From an uncultured archaeon (GTDB lineage Archaea > Thermoproteota > Nitrososphaeria > JACIWG01): 64,000 bases of DNA. Position numbers and translations under genes: made by a program. Shown in pieces: positions 26,222 through 34,989 of the stretch. Numbering within the stretch: the stretch's first letter is position 1; each line of letters opens with the position of its first letter. The DNA is taken from NCBI GenBank assembly GCA_938034445.1, contig CALHLD010000024.1, forward strand, positions 62,001 through 126,000. Reading direction: 5' to 3'. A model generated the notes under the pieces. It was not told the origin of the DNA. It made no database searches and saw only the letters and a list, made by a program, of their open reading frames with translations.

Positions 26222-26560
26222 ATGGAGAAAAAAATGATAAAAAAACCCATAACAATGGCAGAAGCAAAAGAAATTCTAGAAAAGGTAAATATTGAAGAGG
26301 CAGACCAAATTCAAAAAAGAACTATCGATTATCTAATAAAATTTACTAAAGTAGATTCAAAGATAGCCCAAAGAATTAAAGAGAGACTAATAAAAGAAGT
26401 TGAATTAACAGAGGAGGAGGCTATAGAAGTGATCAATATACTTCCATCGTCAATAATGGAATTAAATACAATTATAGCAGGTTGGAAAAAAATTTTCCCC
26501 ACTGAGAAGAAAAATTTAATTTTAAATATTTTAAATGAAGAAAAAAGTAAAGGTGAGTAA
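26222..26560 (+). CDS. rpoF: RNA polymerase subunit F (Rpb4-like)
   Basis: Forms the stalk of archaeal RNA polymerase with RpoE. 112 aa helical protein with MAEAKEILEK, TIDYLIKFTKVD and the characteristic ELTEEEAIEVINILPSS. GGGGGAGAAAGTTT precedes ATG 26222. It lies downstream of rpl21e and is followed by DUF655 with no gap for another gene. Confidence 0.92.
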   Translation: MEKKMIKKPITMAEAKEILEKVNIEEADQIQKRTIDYLIKFTKVDSKIAQRIKERLIKEVELTEEEAIEVINILPSSIMELNTIIAGWKKIFPTEKKNLILNILNEEKSKGE

Positions 26561-26562
26561 AT

Positions 26563-27120
26563 ATCTCCTTTAAAGAAAAAAAGTTTGAAGAATATGCATA
26601 TTTGTTAGATTTTATACCTAATGGCAGATCTATTGTTATAAAGGGTAAAGAAGGGCCACTGGTGCAAGCAATCGGCGAAGAGAATTTAATACTTTTAGAG
26701 ATTCTTGCAATGAATAATGTTTCATTTGAGATTGGCGAGCGTATTTACATAGGAAAAGAAGGAAGAAAAAAGATTGTCAGTGTTTTGGGAAGAATAACCT
26801 ATGCAGATCTAACACCAAATGCCAAGAGTGAACTACCTTATGTATGTGAAAAAATTATCTTAGCAAATGAACAAAAATTTGTAAAATATTTTAATGAAGC
26901 GTTGCCAGTTACACCTAGATTGCATAGTTTGGAACTCATTCCCGGAATTGGAAAAACCTATCTTAAAATAATATTAGATGAAAGGGAAAAAAAGCCGTTC
27001 GTATCTTTTGAGGACATAAATAAGCGAGTAGGTATAAAAGATATAGCAAAACTTTTAACCAAGAGAATAATTGAGGAACTTCAAGGAAATACAAGAATAT
27101 TTCTTTTTGTTAGAAGGTAA
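26563..27120 (+). CDS. DUF655 (COG1491) nucleic-acid-binding protein, probable AUC start
   Basis: An archaeal protein with an N-terminal OB-like part (YAYLLDFIPNGRS, GERIYIGKEGRKKI) and a C-terminal helix-hairpin-helix region (ELIPGIGKTYLKIIL). The ORF track starts at TTG 26602, which cuts into the conserved AYxLDF opening. The frame is open back to a TGA at 26554, and the only plausible start is ATC 26563 (MSFKEKKFEEYAYLLDF), with AGGTGA 6 nt upstream. About 185 aa. Linked to rpl21e-rpoF as in most archaea; function unknown. Confidence 0.85.
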   Translation: MSFKEKKFEEYAYLLDFIPNGRSIVIKGKEGPLVQAIGEENLILLEILAMNNVSFEIGERIYIGKEGRKKIVSVLGRITYADLTPNAKSELPYVCEKIILANEQKFVKYFNEALPVTPRLHSLELIPGIGKTYLKIILDEREKKPFVSFEDINKRVGIKDIAKLLTKRIIEELQGNTRIFLFVRR

Positions 27121-27135
27121 TATTTTAATAGATAG

Positions 27136-27477
27136 TCATTTTGTCGTTAACTTCAAAATTGCCATTGCAAGATCGCCATTGGTCTCCTCTAATGCAGCAC
27201 GTGCAACTTCTTTAGATACACCCGCTTGTTGAGCAACTAAAAGTACATCTTCTTCACTATAATTTTTCTTAATTTGCTTTTCCTCAATTACACCCCCCAT
27301 AACTTGATAAATATGCAAACCCTGTGCAACTACTTGAGAGACTGTTGGATTTTTTATTAAAATTTCTTTTTCCTCAGTGCGTATTATAACTTCTTTTACT
27401 GAAGGAATTTCCTTCATGTTTAGGCCTAAACGGTCCATCAACTTCTTTGCTTCCCTTTGATTTATTCTGAATCCCAA
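27136..27477 (-). CDS. nac: Archaeal NAC (nascent polypeptide-associated complex alpha)
   Basis: Ribosome-bound homodimeric chaperone. 113 aa with the NAC beta-barrel (EVIIRTEEKEILIKNPTVSQV) and a C-terminal UBA domain (VLLVAQQAGVSKEVARAALE, GDLAMAILKL). TTG start 27477 with TAGGTGATAAAG directly before it. Follows the PUA protein by 6 nt. Confidence 0.94.
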   Translation of the reverse strand: MGFRINQREAKKLMDRLGLNMKEIPSVKEVIIRTEEKEILIKNPTVSQVVAQGLHIYQVMGGVIEEKQIKKNYSEEDVLLVAQQAGVSKEVARAALEETNGDLAMAILKLTTK

Positions 27478-27483
27478 CCTTTA

Positions 27484-27927
27484 TCACCTACTTTTTATAC
27501 ACAAACCTGATTTAAAACGTTTAATTTGTGAATGTGAAGTAACAGCCTTGCCGACTCCTATAAATTCACCTTTAGGAGAGACAATAAATACATCAGAACC
27601 AACAAATACATTTTTTTCTAATTTTTTTATATTTTTAACAAAGATTGAAGAACTGTTTTTCACTAGACTAATTTGATCTTCTCTGATGATAGCAGTATTC
27701 TTTTTGAATATTTTACTTTTCGAAAGAATATTATATGCAGCGGGGGTTAAAGCAATTGTACCATTTGGTCGAAAACTTCCAAACAAAAAATTGTCATAAA
27801 ATAATTGTTTGATTTTACCTGTTCTTTTTGAAAAGACTGGTTTAAATTTATCTATTTCTAGAGCGTTATGTACACCTTTACCGAATATATAGTCGATTAC
27901 ATATGAAATATCTTTTAATTCACGCAT
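27484..27927 (-). CDS. PUA-domain protein (NAC-linked)
   Basis: 147 aa. The C-terminal 75 residues form a PUA domain (AIIREDQISLVKNSSSIFVKN, VFVGSDVFIVSPKGEFIGVGKAV). The N-terminal part resembles the pre-PUA region of archaeosine transglycosylases (DYIFGKGVHNAL, LTPAAYNIL-type). An RNA-binding role is likely; the target is unknown. Paired upstream of nac, a conserved archaeal arrangement. Confidence 0.8.
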   Translation of the reverse strand: MRELKDISYVIDYIFGKGVHNALEIDKFKPVFSKRTGKIKQLFYDNFLFGSFRPNGTIALTPAAYNILSKSKIFKKNTAIIREDQISLVKNSSSIFVKNIKKLEKNVFVGSDVFIVSPKGEFIGVGKAVTSHSQIKRFKSGLCIKSR

Positions 27928-28043
27928 CTTTAAGGAGTAGATTTACATATAAAATAACTTTTTTCTTTCTCTCTAATAATGGTTTGTTAGTGCAATTTTT
28001 TTTAAAAAAAAATATAAGTAATGGAAGTTTAAGGGAATACTTA

Positions 28044-28442
28044 ATGAACTGTGAAATTTGTGGAAAGAAGATAGAAGGGCGTGGAAAAAAGGTTCTGATC
28101 GAAGGTTCAATTCTAAATGTATGCTCATCTTGTGCATTGCTAGGAGAAAAGGAGGTTAACAGTAAAACCAAATTTGATAAAAAGAAAATAAAAATTACAA
28201 CTATAAGTAGGCGATCAAACGAAGAAGATGAGATAGAAATAGTTCAAGATTTCGCTATCTTAATAAGACAAGCTAGAGAAAAGATGGGACTTTCACAGGA
28301 TGCGTTAGCAAAAAAGATAAACGAGAAAGTATCGGTTATTAAATTGATTGAAACAGGTAAGTTAAAACCTAGCATTCTTTTAGGAAAGAAGATAGAAAGA
28401 GCCTTAAAGATAAATTTATTTACAAGAGCTGAAAAATATTAA
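28044..28442 (+). CDS. mbf1: Multiprotein bridging factor aMBF1
   Basis: 132 aa. N-terminal zinc ribbon (CEICGKKIEGRGKK, CSSCALLG) and C-terminal Xre-type HTH (LIRQAREKMGLSQDALAKKI, then VIKLIETGKLKPS). Archaeal MBF1 binds the 30S subunit and affects translation. ATG 28044 is the true start; the track extends to 27903 through AT-rich leader. Confidence 0.93.
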   Translation: MNCEICGKKIEGRGKKVLIEGSILNVCSSCALLGEKEVNSKTKFDKKKIKITTISRRSNEEDEIEIVQDFAILIRQAREKMGLSQDALAKKINEKVSVIKLIETGKLKPSILLGKKIERALKINLFTRAEKY

Positions 28443-28455
28443 GGTCCAACTTCCT

Positions 28456-29715
28456 ATGGAAAAAGCAGTTCTAGTGACATACCCTGAACCGTATTGTATT
28501 AAAGAGGCAGTAGCATTAGCCAATACCGCGGGATATGAGATAGTAGAGATTATCACACAAAAATATCTTCTTAGGTCAAAGTATGGGTTAGGTGCAGGTA
28601 AGTTAAATGAATTGTTGAAAATAATTAAGGATAAGAAAGTAGATAAAATAATCTTTGATGAATCTTTAAAAACAGCCCAAGCATACAATCTTGCAAAAGT
28701 GCTTAAGAAAGAAGTTATAGATAGAGAAAAATTAATTTTACAAATATTTAATAGGAGAGCATCAACATTAGAGGCAAAATTACAAATAAAGTTAGCAGAA
28801 TTAAGATATGAGCTTATGAGAGCAAGGGAAAAGGTGAAATTAGAAAAAATGGGAGAACAACCTGGTTTCTATGGATTAGGAGAGTATGAGGTGGACGTTT
28901 ATGTAAACAAAATTAAAAGAGAAATAAATTTTCTAACTAAAAAATTAGAAGATATAAAACGTCAAAGAGCAATCCAACGTAAAGGAAGGAAAGAAAAGGG
29001 ATTACTAATGATTTCTTTAGCAGGATATACTGGAGCTGGAAAAACTTCGCTATTTAATTATCTTACAGGAGAATCATTTTATGTTTCAGATCAGATATTC
29101 TCAACTTTGAAAACAACAACTAGAAAAATTTTAAATGAAAAAAGCATACTTATTTCTGATACCGTAGGGTTTATTAGAAAAATACCACCATATATGATAG
29201 AAGCATTTAAGTCAACTTTAGAAGAATTAAAGTTCGCAGACCTCATACTACTTGTAATTGATTCAAGCGAGGCTATAGAAGAGATACAGATGAAGTTTAA
29301 TACATCTTACAATATATTATTAGATCTAGAAATAGACCCATTAAATATTGTTATTGTTTTTAACAAATTAGATCTTATGTCTGAAGAAAAAATAGAGAAA
29401 ATAAAAAAATTATTTAATAATAAAGGGATAGAGTATACTTTTGTTTCCGCAAAAACAGGTGTTGGAATAAATATGCTAGTAGAGAAAATCAAGAACAAGC
29501 TTTTAGAGGAAGAAAAAACATACTTTTTAGATCTTCGGATATTGCCTCGAATTTCAAATGAAATCGATTTGTTGAAAAAAGTTTGTGAAGTCAAAGTGGA
29601 AAAATTAGGAGAACAATTAAAGCTAGAAGTTAAGGGAGGAAAAACAATTTTAAGACGTTTTGAAAACCAGCTTGAATATGCGAGAGGAAATTTTTGTGTT
29701 AAGAATCGGGCATAG
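28456..29715 (+). CDS. hflX: HflX-family ribosome-binding GTPase
   Basis: 419 aa. N-terminal HflX domain (SKYGLGAGKLNELL, IFNRRASTLEAKLQIKLAEL), coiled-coil linker, then G domain: G1 GYTGAGKTSLFNYL, G3 DTVGFIRKIP, G4 FNKLDLM. HflX splits stalled ribosomes in bacteria; archaeal members bind the 50S. Follows mbf1 by 13 nt and overlaps trm56. Confidence 0.95.
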   Translation: MEKAVLVTYPEPYCIKEAVALANTAGYEIVEIITQKYLLRSKYGLGAGKLNELLKIIKDKKVDKIIFDESLKTAQAYNLAKVLKKEVIDREKLILQIFNRRASTLEAKLQIKLAELRYELMRAREKVKLEKMGEQPGFYGLGEYEVDVYVNKIKREINFLTKKLEDIKRQRAIQRKGRKEKGLLMISLAGYTGAGKTSLFNYLTGESFYVSDQIFSTLKTTTRKILNEKSILISDTVGFIRKIPPYMIEAFKSTLEELKFADLILLVIDSSEAIEEIQMKFNTSYNILLDLEIDPLNIVIVFNKLDLMSEEKIEKIKKLFNNKGIEYTFVSAKTGVGINMLVEKIKNKLLEEEKTYFLDLRILPRISNEIDLLKKVCEVKVEKLGEQLKLEVKGGKTILRRFENQLEYARGNFCVKNRA

Positions 29716-30217
29716 GATAGAAAGAGATAAAAGAATTACCACCCATGTTGGATTAGTTGCACGTGCATTTGGTGCAAGAGGAATATATATTATTAATGCA
29801 GAAAAGGAAATAAAGTCTAAAATTGATGAGGTAACAAGAGTTTGGGGGGGACCTTTTATATGTGAAATAATTGAAGATAATTGGAAAAAGTTTATTCTGG
29901 ATTGGAAAAGAGAGAAGGGCATAATAGTCCATTTGACGATGTATGGTATCCCCATAGAAGAGAAGATAGATGAAATAAGGTTAAGAAAAGGAAAAAAATT
30001 AGTTGTAGTAGGAGCGGAAAAAGTTCCAAGAGAACTTTATAGTTTAAGTGACTATAATATATCAATAACTACACAACCACATTCTGAAGTTGCAGCACTT
30101 GCGCTTTTCTTAGATAGATTCTATGAGGGAAAAGAGTTAAGTTTAAAATTTAGTAATGCAAAATTAAAAATAGTACCAATGGAAAGGGGGAAGAGGGTAA
30201 TTGAAAGTAGAATATGA
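29678..30217 (+). CDS. trm56: Trm56, tRNA C56 ribose 2'-O-methyltransferase
   Basis: Archaea-specific SPOUT enzyme modifying C56 in the T-loop. Visible: LRIGHRIERDKRITTHVGLVA, RVWGGPF, VVVGAEKVPRELY and the trefoil-knot serine/histidine region TQPHSEVAALALFLDR. ATG 29678 gives the conserved MREEIFVLRIGHR start; it lies 38 nt inside hflX. Confidence 0.93.
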   Translation: MREEIFVLRIGHRIERDKRITTHVGLVARAFGARGIYIINAEKEIKSKIDEVTRVWGGPFICEIIEDNWKKFILDWKREKGIIVHLTMYGIPIEEKIDEIRLRKGKKLVVVGAEKVPRELYSLSDYNISITTQPHSEVAALALFLDRFYEGKELSLKFSNAKLKIVPMERGKRVIESRI

Positions 30218-30716
30218 AGACTCATTTGTAAAAGCAGCTAGCTTGCTTGGTGGAGAAGAATATATTAGAGTAGCGAGAGCATTATTAAATAATGAAAATG
30301 CAACTGATGAAGAAATAGCAAGTGCTACAGGATTAAAGATAAATATTGTTAGACGGGTTTTATATGACCTTTTTGGACATTCGCTAATTTCTGGAGTTAG
30401 AGTAAGAGACCCTAAAAAAGGATGGTTTGTTTACAGGTGGCAAGCGCGTAGAGATCAAACAGAAAGTTTTATAGAGAGTCAAAAAAGAAAAATATTGGAA
30501 AAACTTAAGCAAAGACTTGAATATGAGGAAAGTAATGAATTTTATCATTGCGGGACACCTACATGCCAGAAAATGACTTTTATTGAAGCTATGGAGAATT
30601 TATTTAAATGCCCAGTTTGTGGGAAGACTTTAAATCTTATTAAAGATGAAGAATTTAAAGAGGCATTAAGATGGAAAATAAATCAGATAGAAGAGGAATT
30701 GGAGAAGAAACAATAA
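30201..30716 (+). CDS. tfe: Transcription factor E alpha (TFE)
   Basis: Archaeal TFIIE-alpha homologue assisting promoter opening. 171 aa: winged helix (NATDEEIASATGLKINIVRRVLY), linker, then a zinc ribbon with CGTPTC and CPVCG. TTG 30201 starts 17 nt inside trm56. Overlaps the next HD gene by 46 nt. Confidence 0.94.
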   Translation: MKVEYEDSFVKAASLLGGEEYIRVARALLNNENATDEEIASATGLKINIVRRVLYDLFGHSLISGVRVRDPKKGWFVYRWQARRDQTESFIESQKRKILEKLKQRLEYEESNEFYHCGTPTCQKMTFIEAMENLFKCPVCGKTLNLIKDEEFKEALRWKINQIEEELEKKQ

Positions 30717-31258
30717 TTAACGATGATATAGCAAAGAAGCTAAAGGAGTTTGGATGTAATGAATATTTGATAAAACACAGCTTATTGGTTGCGAAGATTG
30801 CGTGTAAAATTGTAGAATATCTAAAAAAGAATGGTTATTCAGTAGATGAAAATGCAGTACTAAAAGGTGCTATACTTCATGATGTAGGAAGAACACTAGA
30901 ACATTCTGTAAGACATGGATACTTGGGTGGGGAAATTTTACGTAAAAGAGGATATGATGAAAAAATATGCCAAATCGTAGAAAAGCATGTTGGAGGGGGA
31001 ATTAGCAAGGAAGAGAGTGTTAAACTAGGATTGCCTGCAAAGGACTATTTGCCATTAACTTTAGAAGAAAAAATAGTATGTTTAGCAGACAAATATGTTG
31101 AAGATAACAATATAGGTCCCCTTGAGAAAACACTTAATAAACTTGAACAACAGCTGGGTAAAGAAAACATGGCAAATAAGAGAATATTGAGTATAAAAAT
31201 GGAAATTGAAAATTTGATGGAAAAAAAGATGGATGAAATAATAAATGAAGTAATTTGA
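30671..31258 (+). CDS. HD-domain metal-dependent phosphohydrolase
   Basis: 195 aa with the HD-superfamily ligand pattern: H in LIKHSLLVAK, HD in ILHDVGRTLEHS, H in RHGYLGG and VEKHVGGG, D in ADKYVEDNN. It matches the archaeal uncharacterised HD family found after tfe. Substrate unknown. The track ATG lies 46 nt inside tfe; a later non-AUG start cannot be excluded because no other start codon occurs before the domain. Confidence 0.8.
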   Translation: MENKSDRRGIGEETIINDDIAKKLKEFGCNEYLIKHSLLVAKIACKIVEYLKKNGYSVDENAVLKGAILHDVGRTLEHSVRHGYLGGEILRKRGYDEKICQIVEKHVGGGISKEESVKLGLPAKDYLPLTLEEKIVCLADKYVEDNNIGPLEKTLNKLEQQLGKENMANKRILSIKMEIENLMEKKMDEIINEVI

Positions 31259-31264
31259 TAATTG

Positions 31265-31756
31265 TTATTCGGCTATATCCTTAGATAACTTTTCTAAATT
31301 TTCCTTTATTTTAATTAATTCTTCTTTTACAGAGCGCAATTTTTCCTTTAAAGAAAAGACCTCTTTTTCTATTTCTTCTCTTCTTCTTTTTTCTTCCTCA
31401 TACCTTCTGTCGTATAATAAATCTAATTTTACACCTTCTTTAGCAAATTTTTCATACGTTTCTTTAATAAGTTGACCTGCTTTAGTTTTGCCAGTTAAAT
31501 GATTTCTTATAGTAGCTTCGGTTCGACCTAATTCTTCAGCAATCTTTGAAATTGTTAAATCAGCTTTCTGTCTAGCAAATGCTGCGGCTGCAACTGCAAG
31601 TGAATCAATCCAAGTTAATCTTTCTTCAGGATTTTTTAATGCTCCTTCTAATAGATCTCGTCTTGATAACGCGCCTATTAATAAACAATATTCAAGTTTA
31701 TGAATCTCATCTCTACCAATAGGATTTAATGATATTTCAATTTCATTCATTAACAT
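31265..31756 (-). CDS. HTH transcription-regulator-like protein paired with KaiC
   Basis: 163 aa. Residues about 60-95 form an HTH ([20 protein letters not shown]), preceded by an alanine-rich helix and followed by a long charged coiled coil ([20 protein letters not shown]). It overlaps the KaiC-like gene upstream by 14 nt. The pair looks like an ATPase with its dedicated DNA-binding partner. I do not know a characterised member. Confidence 0.65.
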   Translation of the reverse strand: MLMNEIEISLNPIGRDEIHKLEYCLLIGALSRRDLLEGALKNPEERLTWIDSLAVAAAAFARQKADLTISKIAEELGRTEATIRNHLTGKTKAGQLIKETYEKFAKEGVKLDLLYDRRYEEEKRRREEIEKEVFSLKEKLRSVKEELIKIKENLEKLSKDIAE

Positions 31757-32519
31757 TACCTCTTATTTCTGATGTATAAGCTTGTTGCCTATAAACTTTT
31801 AAAGTTTGCTTAGGATAAATTTGAATACCTTTATTAGTTATTTCAAAAGGATGGCGATACATTGAATGAGCAGTGCCTCTCATTTTCCAAACAATTATGC
31901 TCCTATATAATTTACCATCAAGTTCATCTAAATCTAATCTAATTATACCGTCAACCGCATGTTCTACACCAGGTCCTCCAAAACCTCTTTCAGTAATACT
32001 TACTTGTGATACGAGTAAAGATGTGCATCCAACACCGGATAAAAGTTTCTTTAATTGTAAAACAACAGTCCTTGCTATCACTGGTTTTGTTATGTATAGG
32101 GTGGTTACAGAATCAACCACAACCCTGTTTGCATTCAAGTCTTTTATGGCCGTTCTTAATACGTCTAATAAAGTTTGTATATCGTCAACCGATTTAACAA
32201 CATACTTTTCCCTTTTAGCAGCTTCACCAATTCCCCCTGTAAAAGCATCTATAATCGCAAATTTTCCTTGTTCCTCAAATTTTTTTGGATCCCATCCAAG
32301 TTGTGACATATTTATTCTTACTTGTACAGGATGCTCTTCCAATGCAACATAAATACCAGGTTCACCTCTAATAAGACCATTATAAACGTATTGCATTGCA
32401 AAGATACTTTTTCCAGTTCCTGGACCACCGGCAATCAGTACTATATTCCTTTTAGGTATACCACCATTTACCAATTCATCAAATCCAGGAATACCAGTAT
32501 AAATTCTTTCTATTTCCAT
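31743..32519 (-). CDS. Single-domain KaiC-like RecA ATPase
   Basis: 258 aa, one KaiC domain. [17 protein letters not shown] opening, Walker [14 protein letters not shown], acidic YVALEEHP, Walker [13 protein letters not shown], and [15 protein letters not shown] near the end, all standard for archaeal KaiC-like proteins. These are signalling or regulatory ATPases, not clock proteins as such. Co-transcribed with the HTH protein. Confidence 0.88.
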   Translation of the reverse strand: MEIERIYTGIPGFDELVNGGIPKRNIVLIAGGPGTGKSIFAMQYVYNGLIRGEPGIYVALEEHPVQVRINMSQLGWDPKKFEEQGKFAIIDAFTGGIGEAAKREKYVVKSVDDIQTLLDVLRTAIKDLNANRVVVDSVTTLYITKPVIARTVVLQLKKLLSGVGCTSLLVSQVSITERGFGGPGVEHAVDGIIRLDLDELDGKLYRSIIVWKMRGTAHSMYRHPFEITNKGIQIYPKQTLKVYRQQAYTSEIRGNVNE

Positions 32520-32534
32520 TTACTTTCACCTTTA

Positions 32535-32609
32535 TAGCGAGGGGTGGATTTGAACCACCGGTCTGCGGGTTATGAGCCCGCCGGGATAACCTAGCTTCCC
32601 CACCTCGCT
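32535..32609 (-). tRNA. Initiator tRNA-Met (CAU)
   Basis: Acceptor AGCGAGG pairs with CCTCGCT, giving the A1-U72 pair of archaeal initiators. The anticodon stem GCGGG/CCCGC holds three stacked G-C pairs next to loop CTCATAA (CAU), an initiator hallmark. T-arm GGTGG-TTCAAAT-CCACC, discriminator A. 75 nt, no intron. Confidence 0.93.
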
Positions 32610-32655
32610 ATAGTTTTGGCAGAAAATGGAAGAATTTAAATTTTTTGTTTTATTT

Positions 32656-33996
32656 TCAGGAAAATTGTCTAAAGAAAATTGATTCATCAAAAGGGACATT
32701 GATTTTAAGATCAATGCCATAATATTGTAATGGTTTAGTTAAATGGCGGTGTGCTGATGGGGGAGGCATGTATAGTCCAGGGGCAATAGTTCTTGGTTTT
32801 ATTCTTTTTTCTTTTGAAAGATTTGGAAATCTTGATTTACATTTTTCACATTTAAATCCTTTATTTTGTCCTAAGGATTTAGTTCTACTTTTACATCTGG
32901 GACAAATTGGATTTTCATAAACATATTCTTCGGCAAGCTTTAAAATATTTATATATTCAATATTAAGTACCTTTAAAGGATATTTTTTGTTAGGAGGACG
33001 TACACCACCTCCTACTTCTATATAATCACCTACTCTTAGCTTGCTTACAATGTTTCTAAAAGTTTTTGTGGGCTCGTAGGCGGCACAGTTTATTTCTGAG
33101 GAATCATCTTTTAATATAAAGAAAACATGTCCACCTCTTGTTATGATTGGATTAGTTTTTACATAACCTCTAATTTTTACTGAATAGTAGGGTTTTACTT
33201 CATTTATCTTAAAATAAAAGTTTAGATGCGCATTAGTTCCTTGATTTGTTTTAAAAATTAGGAAATGTGATACATCTTCTTCTATTTTTATCATATCAAA
33301 GGCTTCGATTAGTTTATTTGGAGATAGACCTCTTATGCCAAATAAGACAGGGTCATTGCTATGTGGAGTTATCAATATACGTCTACTGAAAGGATCATAA
33401 TTATTAAATGTATATGGAAAAGTTTTTTCTGACATTCTAATTACAGATTCTTTGTCAACCTTCCTTGGAAGACCAAAATTTTTTGGAAGACGATAACATA
33501 TCAGTTCATATGTATGTTCGATTAGGGGGTTCGCCAATGCTGCTAAGGCTCCAATGAGGCCTATTTCACCACCATAAGTCGTATATAACATATTATGCTT
33601 TTTGATAAGAGACTTAGCTTGTTTTATACTTAAAACTTTATACAAAGCTTCTTCTGAAAAATGTATCAAATCATCTGTAATATGTTCTTTTTCGCATAAG
33701 ATTAAAGCGGGCGTTGATTTTTTAGTAGCGCTTGTATAGCTTTCATAAACAATTTTATTTGCTATACTAAATATTTTATCTTTATTTTCGTATTCAATTA
33801 TAATTGAAACAGCGCCATTTCCTCTTGTTTTCCAAGGAATATTTGGATTTAAACGAACCAGATGGGGGTAATCTATGAAAGACACACCAATTGCAATTAA
33901 TTCTTTAACTATAATTGATAAAGTGTATGTTGTACAACCATAATTCTCTGTATCTACATCGTCTAAACTTAAATGCAAGATTTTTTTGTGTAACAT
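32656..33996 (-). CDS. tiaS: TiaS, tRNA-Ile2 agmatidine synthase
   Basis: Converts C34 of the CAU-anticodon tRNA-Ile to agmatidine so that it reads AUA. 446 aa with N-terminal kinase-like domain (SLDDVDTENYGCTTYT), the ferredoxin-like middle (TYGGEIGLIGALAALANPL, RGLSPNKLIEAFD), an OB fold (IKVKG-type near 285) and a C-terminal zinc ribbon (CPRCKSRTKSLGQ, CEKCKSRF). Lies next to initiator tRNA-Met, which also carries CAU. Confidence 0.94.
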   Translation of the reverse strand: MLHKKILHLSLDDVDTENYGCTTYTLSIIVKELIAIGVSFIDYPHLVRLNPNIPWKTRGNGAVSIIIEYENKDKIFSIANKIVYESYTSATKKSTPALILCEKEHITDDLIHFSEEALYKVLSIKQAKSLIKKHNMLYTTYGGEIGLIGALAALANPLIEHTYELICYRLPKNFGLPRKVDKESVIRMSEKTFPYTFNNYDPFSRRILITPHSNDPVLFGIRGLSPNKLIEAFDMIKIEEDVSHFLIFKTNQGTNAHLNFYFKINEVKPYYSVKIRGYVKTNPIITRGGHVFFILKDDSSEINCAAYEPTKTFRNIVSKLRVGDYIEVGGGVRPPNKKYPLKVLNIEYINILKLAEEYVYENPICPRCKSRTKSLGQNKGFKCEKCKSRFPNLSKEKRIKPRTIAPGLYMPPPSAHRHLTKPLQYYGIDLKINVPFDESIFFRQFS

Positions 33997-34100
33997 TACT
34001 GGATAAACCTATAACTCCACTTTATAAAATAATAAAAAATTTTGGGAACATATACTATTCAGTAATAGTTTAATATTGGTTGGCAGTTTTTAGTTGCATA

Positions 34101-34334
34101 TTATTCTTCGACTACAATCATTGTTAGTGTAGAACGAACCTTATCCAATCGTCTTATTTTCCACGTTATTGTATCTTTTACCTTATCCATGCTATCTGCT
34201 TGTATTTTTGCAATAATGTCATAAACACCGTAGACGACATATACTTCTTTAACTTCTTCGATTTTTTTCAATTCCTTAACTAATTCTTCTTCTGTCCCCA
34301 AGTCCGCATTTATTAAAACAAATGCTAATGGCAT
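34101..34334 (-). CDS. Stand-alone Lrp/AsnC ligand-binding (RAM) domain
   Basis: 77 aa with the alpha-beta RAM fold: AFVLINADLGTEEELVKEL, EVKEVYVVYGVYDIIAKI, STLTMIVVEE. No DNA-binding HTH is attached. Such solo domains can sense amino acids or form mixed oligomers with full-length Lrp proteins. Monocistronic. Confidence 0.85.
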   Translation of the reverse strand: MPLAFVLINADLGTEEELVKELKKIEEVKEVYVVYGVYDIIAKIQADSMDKVKDTITWKIRRLDKVRSTLTMIVVEE

Positions 34335-34448
34335 ATCTTACCCGTGTTTAATAAAGAAACGGATAATATTAAACTTTTCTCCTTATGTTCTCTTTTATAT
34401 AAATATAAAATCCTTATAAATGCCACAATGAACATCATAACATAAATA

Positions 34449-34973
34449 ATGAAAATATATGTAATTAATCTTAAGGAATGCGATCCTAAAAAATGTACTG
34501 CAAGAAAATTAAAAAGATTTGGTTTAGTGGAATTTATTGATAGAAAAAGTAGAATTGCCAGAGGTGCAATTCTATTGAACCCCTTTTCTGAGAAAGTCTT
34601 ATCAAAAGAAGATAAGTATATTGTAGAAAAAAAGGGAATTATTGCATTGGATGGAAGCTGGAATAAAATTAGAGAAAAAGAGTTTGAAAAATATAAAAAA
34701 TTATATGCTTTTCGTGCTTTGCCTTACCTCATTGCAGGGAATCCTACGCATTATGGAATACCAACAATGTTAAGTACAGTGGAGGCATTAGCCTTTGGAT
34801 TATATATTATTGGATTTAAGGAGAAAGCATTTGACTTATTGAAAATATTTTCTTGGGGAACAAAGGCGTTTGAGCTCAACAGTGGGTTATTAGAAATGTA
34901 TTATAGTGCAAATACTTCAGAAGAGATCATCTGCTTGCAGAATAAAATTTTAAAAAAGATTAAATCTAAGTAA
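34449..34973 (+). CDS. tsr3: Tsr3, rRNA aminocarboxypropyltransferase
   Basis: Transfers the 3-amino-3-carboxypropyl group of SAM to the N1-methylpseudouridine made by Nep1 in the small-subunit rRNA. 174 aa: ECDPKKCTARKLKRFG, GAILLNPFSEKVLS, ALDGSWNKI and AGNPTHYGIPTMLSTVEALA. Nep1 is encoded 14 kb upstream. TATAAATATAAAA precedes the ATG. Confidence 0.93.
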   Translation: MKIYVINLKECDPKKCTARKLKRFGLVEFIDRKSRIARGAILLNPFSEKVLSKEDKYIVEKKGIIALDGSWNKIREKEFEKYKKLYAFRALPYLIAGNPTHYGIPTMLSTVEALAFGLYIIGFKEKAFDLLKIFSWGTKAFELNSGLLEMYYSANTSEEIICLQNKILKKIKSK

Positions 34974-34989
34974 TTTAAAACAGAATATT

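Noticed and set aside
32535-32609. tRNA-Ile2 (CAU) instead of Met
   Set aside because: A1-U72 and the GGG/CCC anticodon stem identify the initiator.
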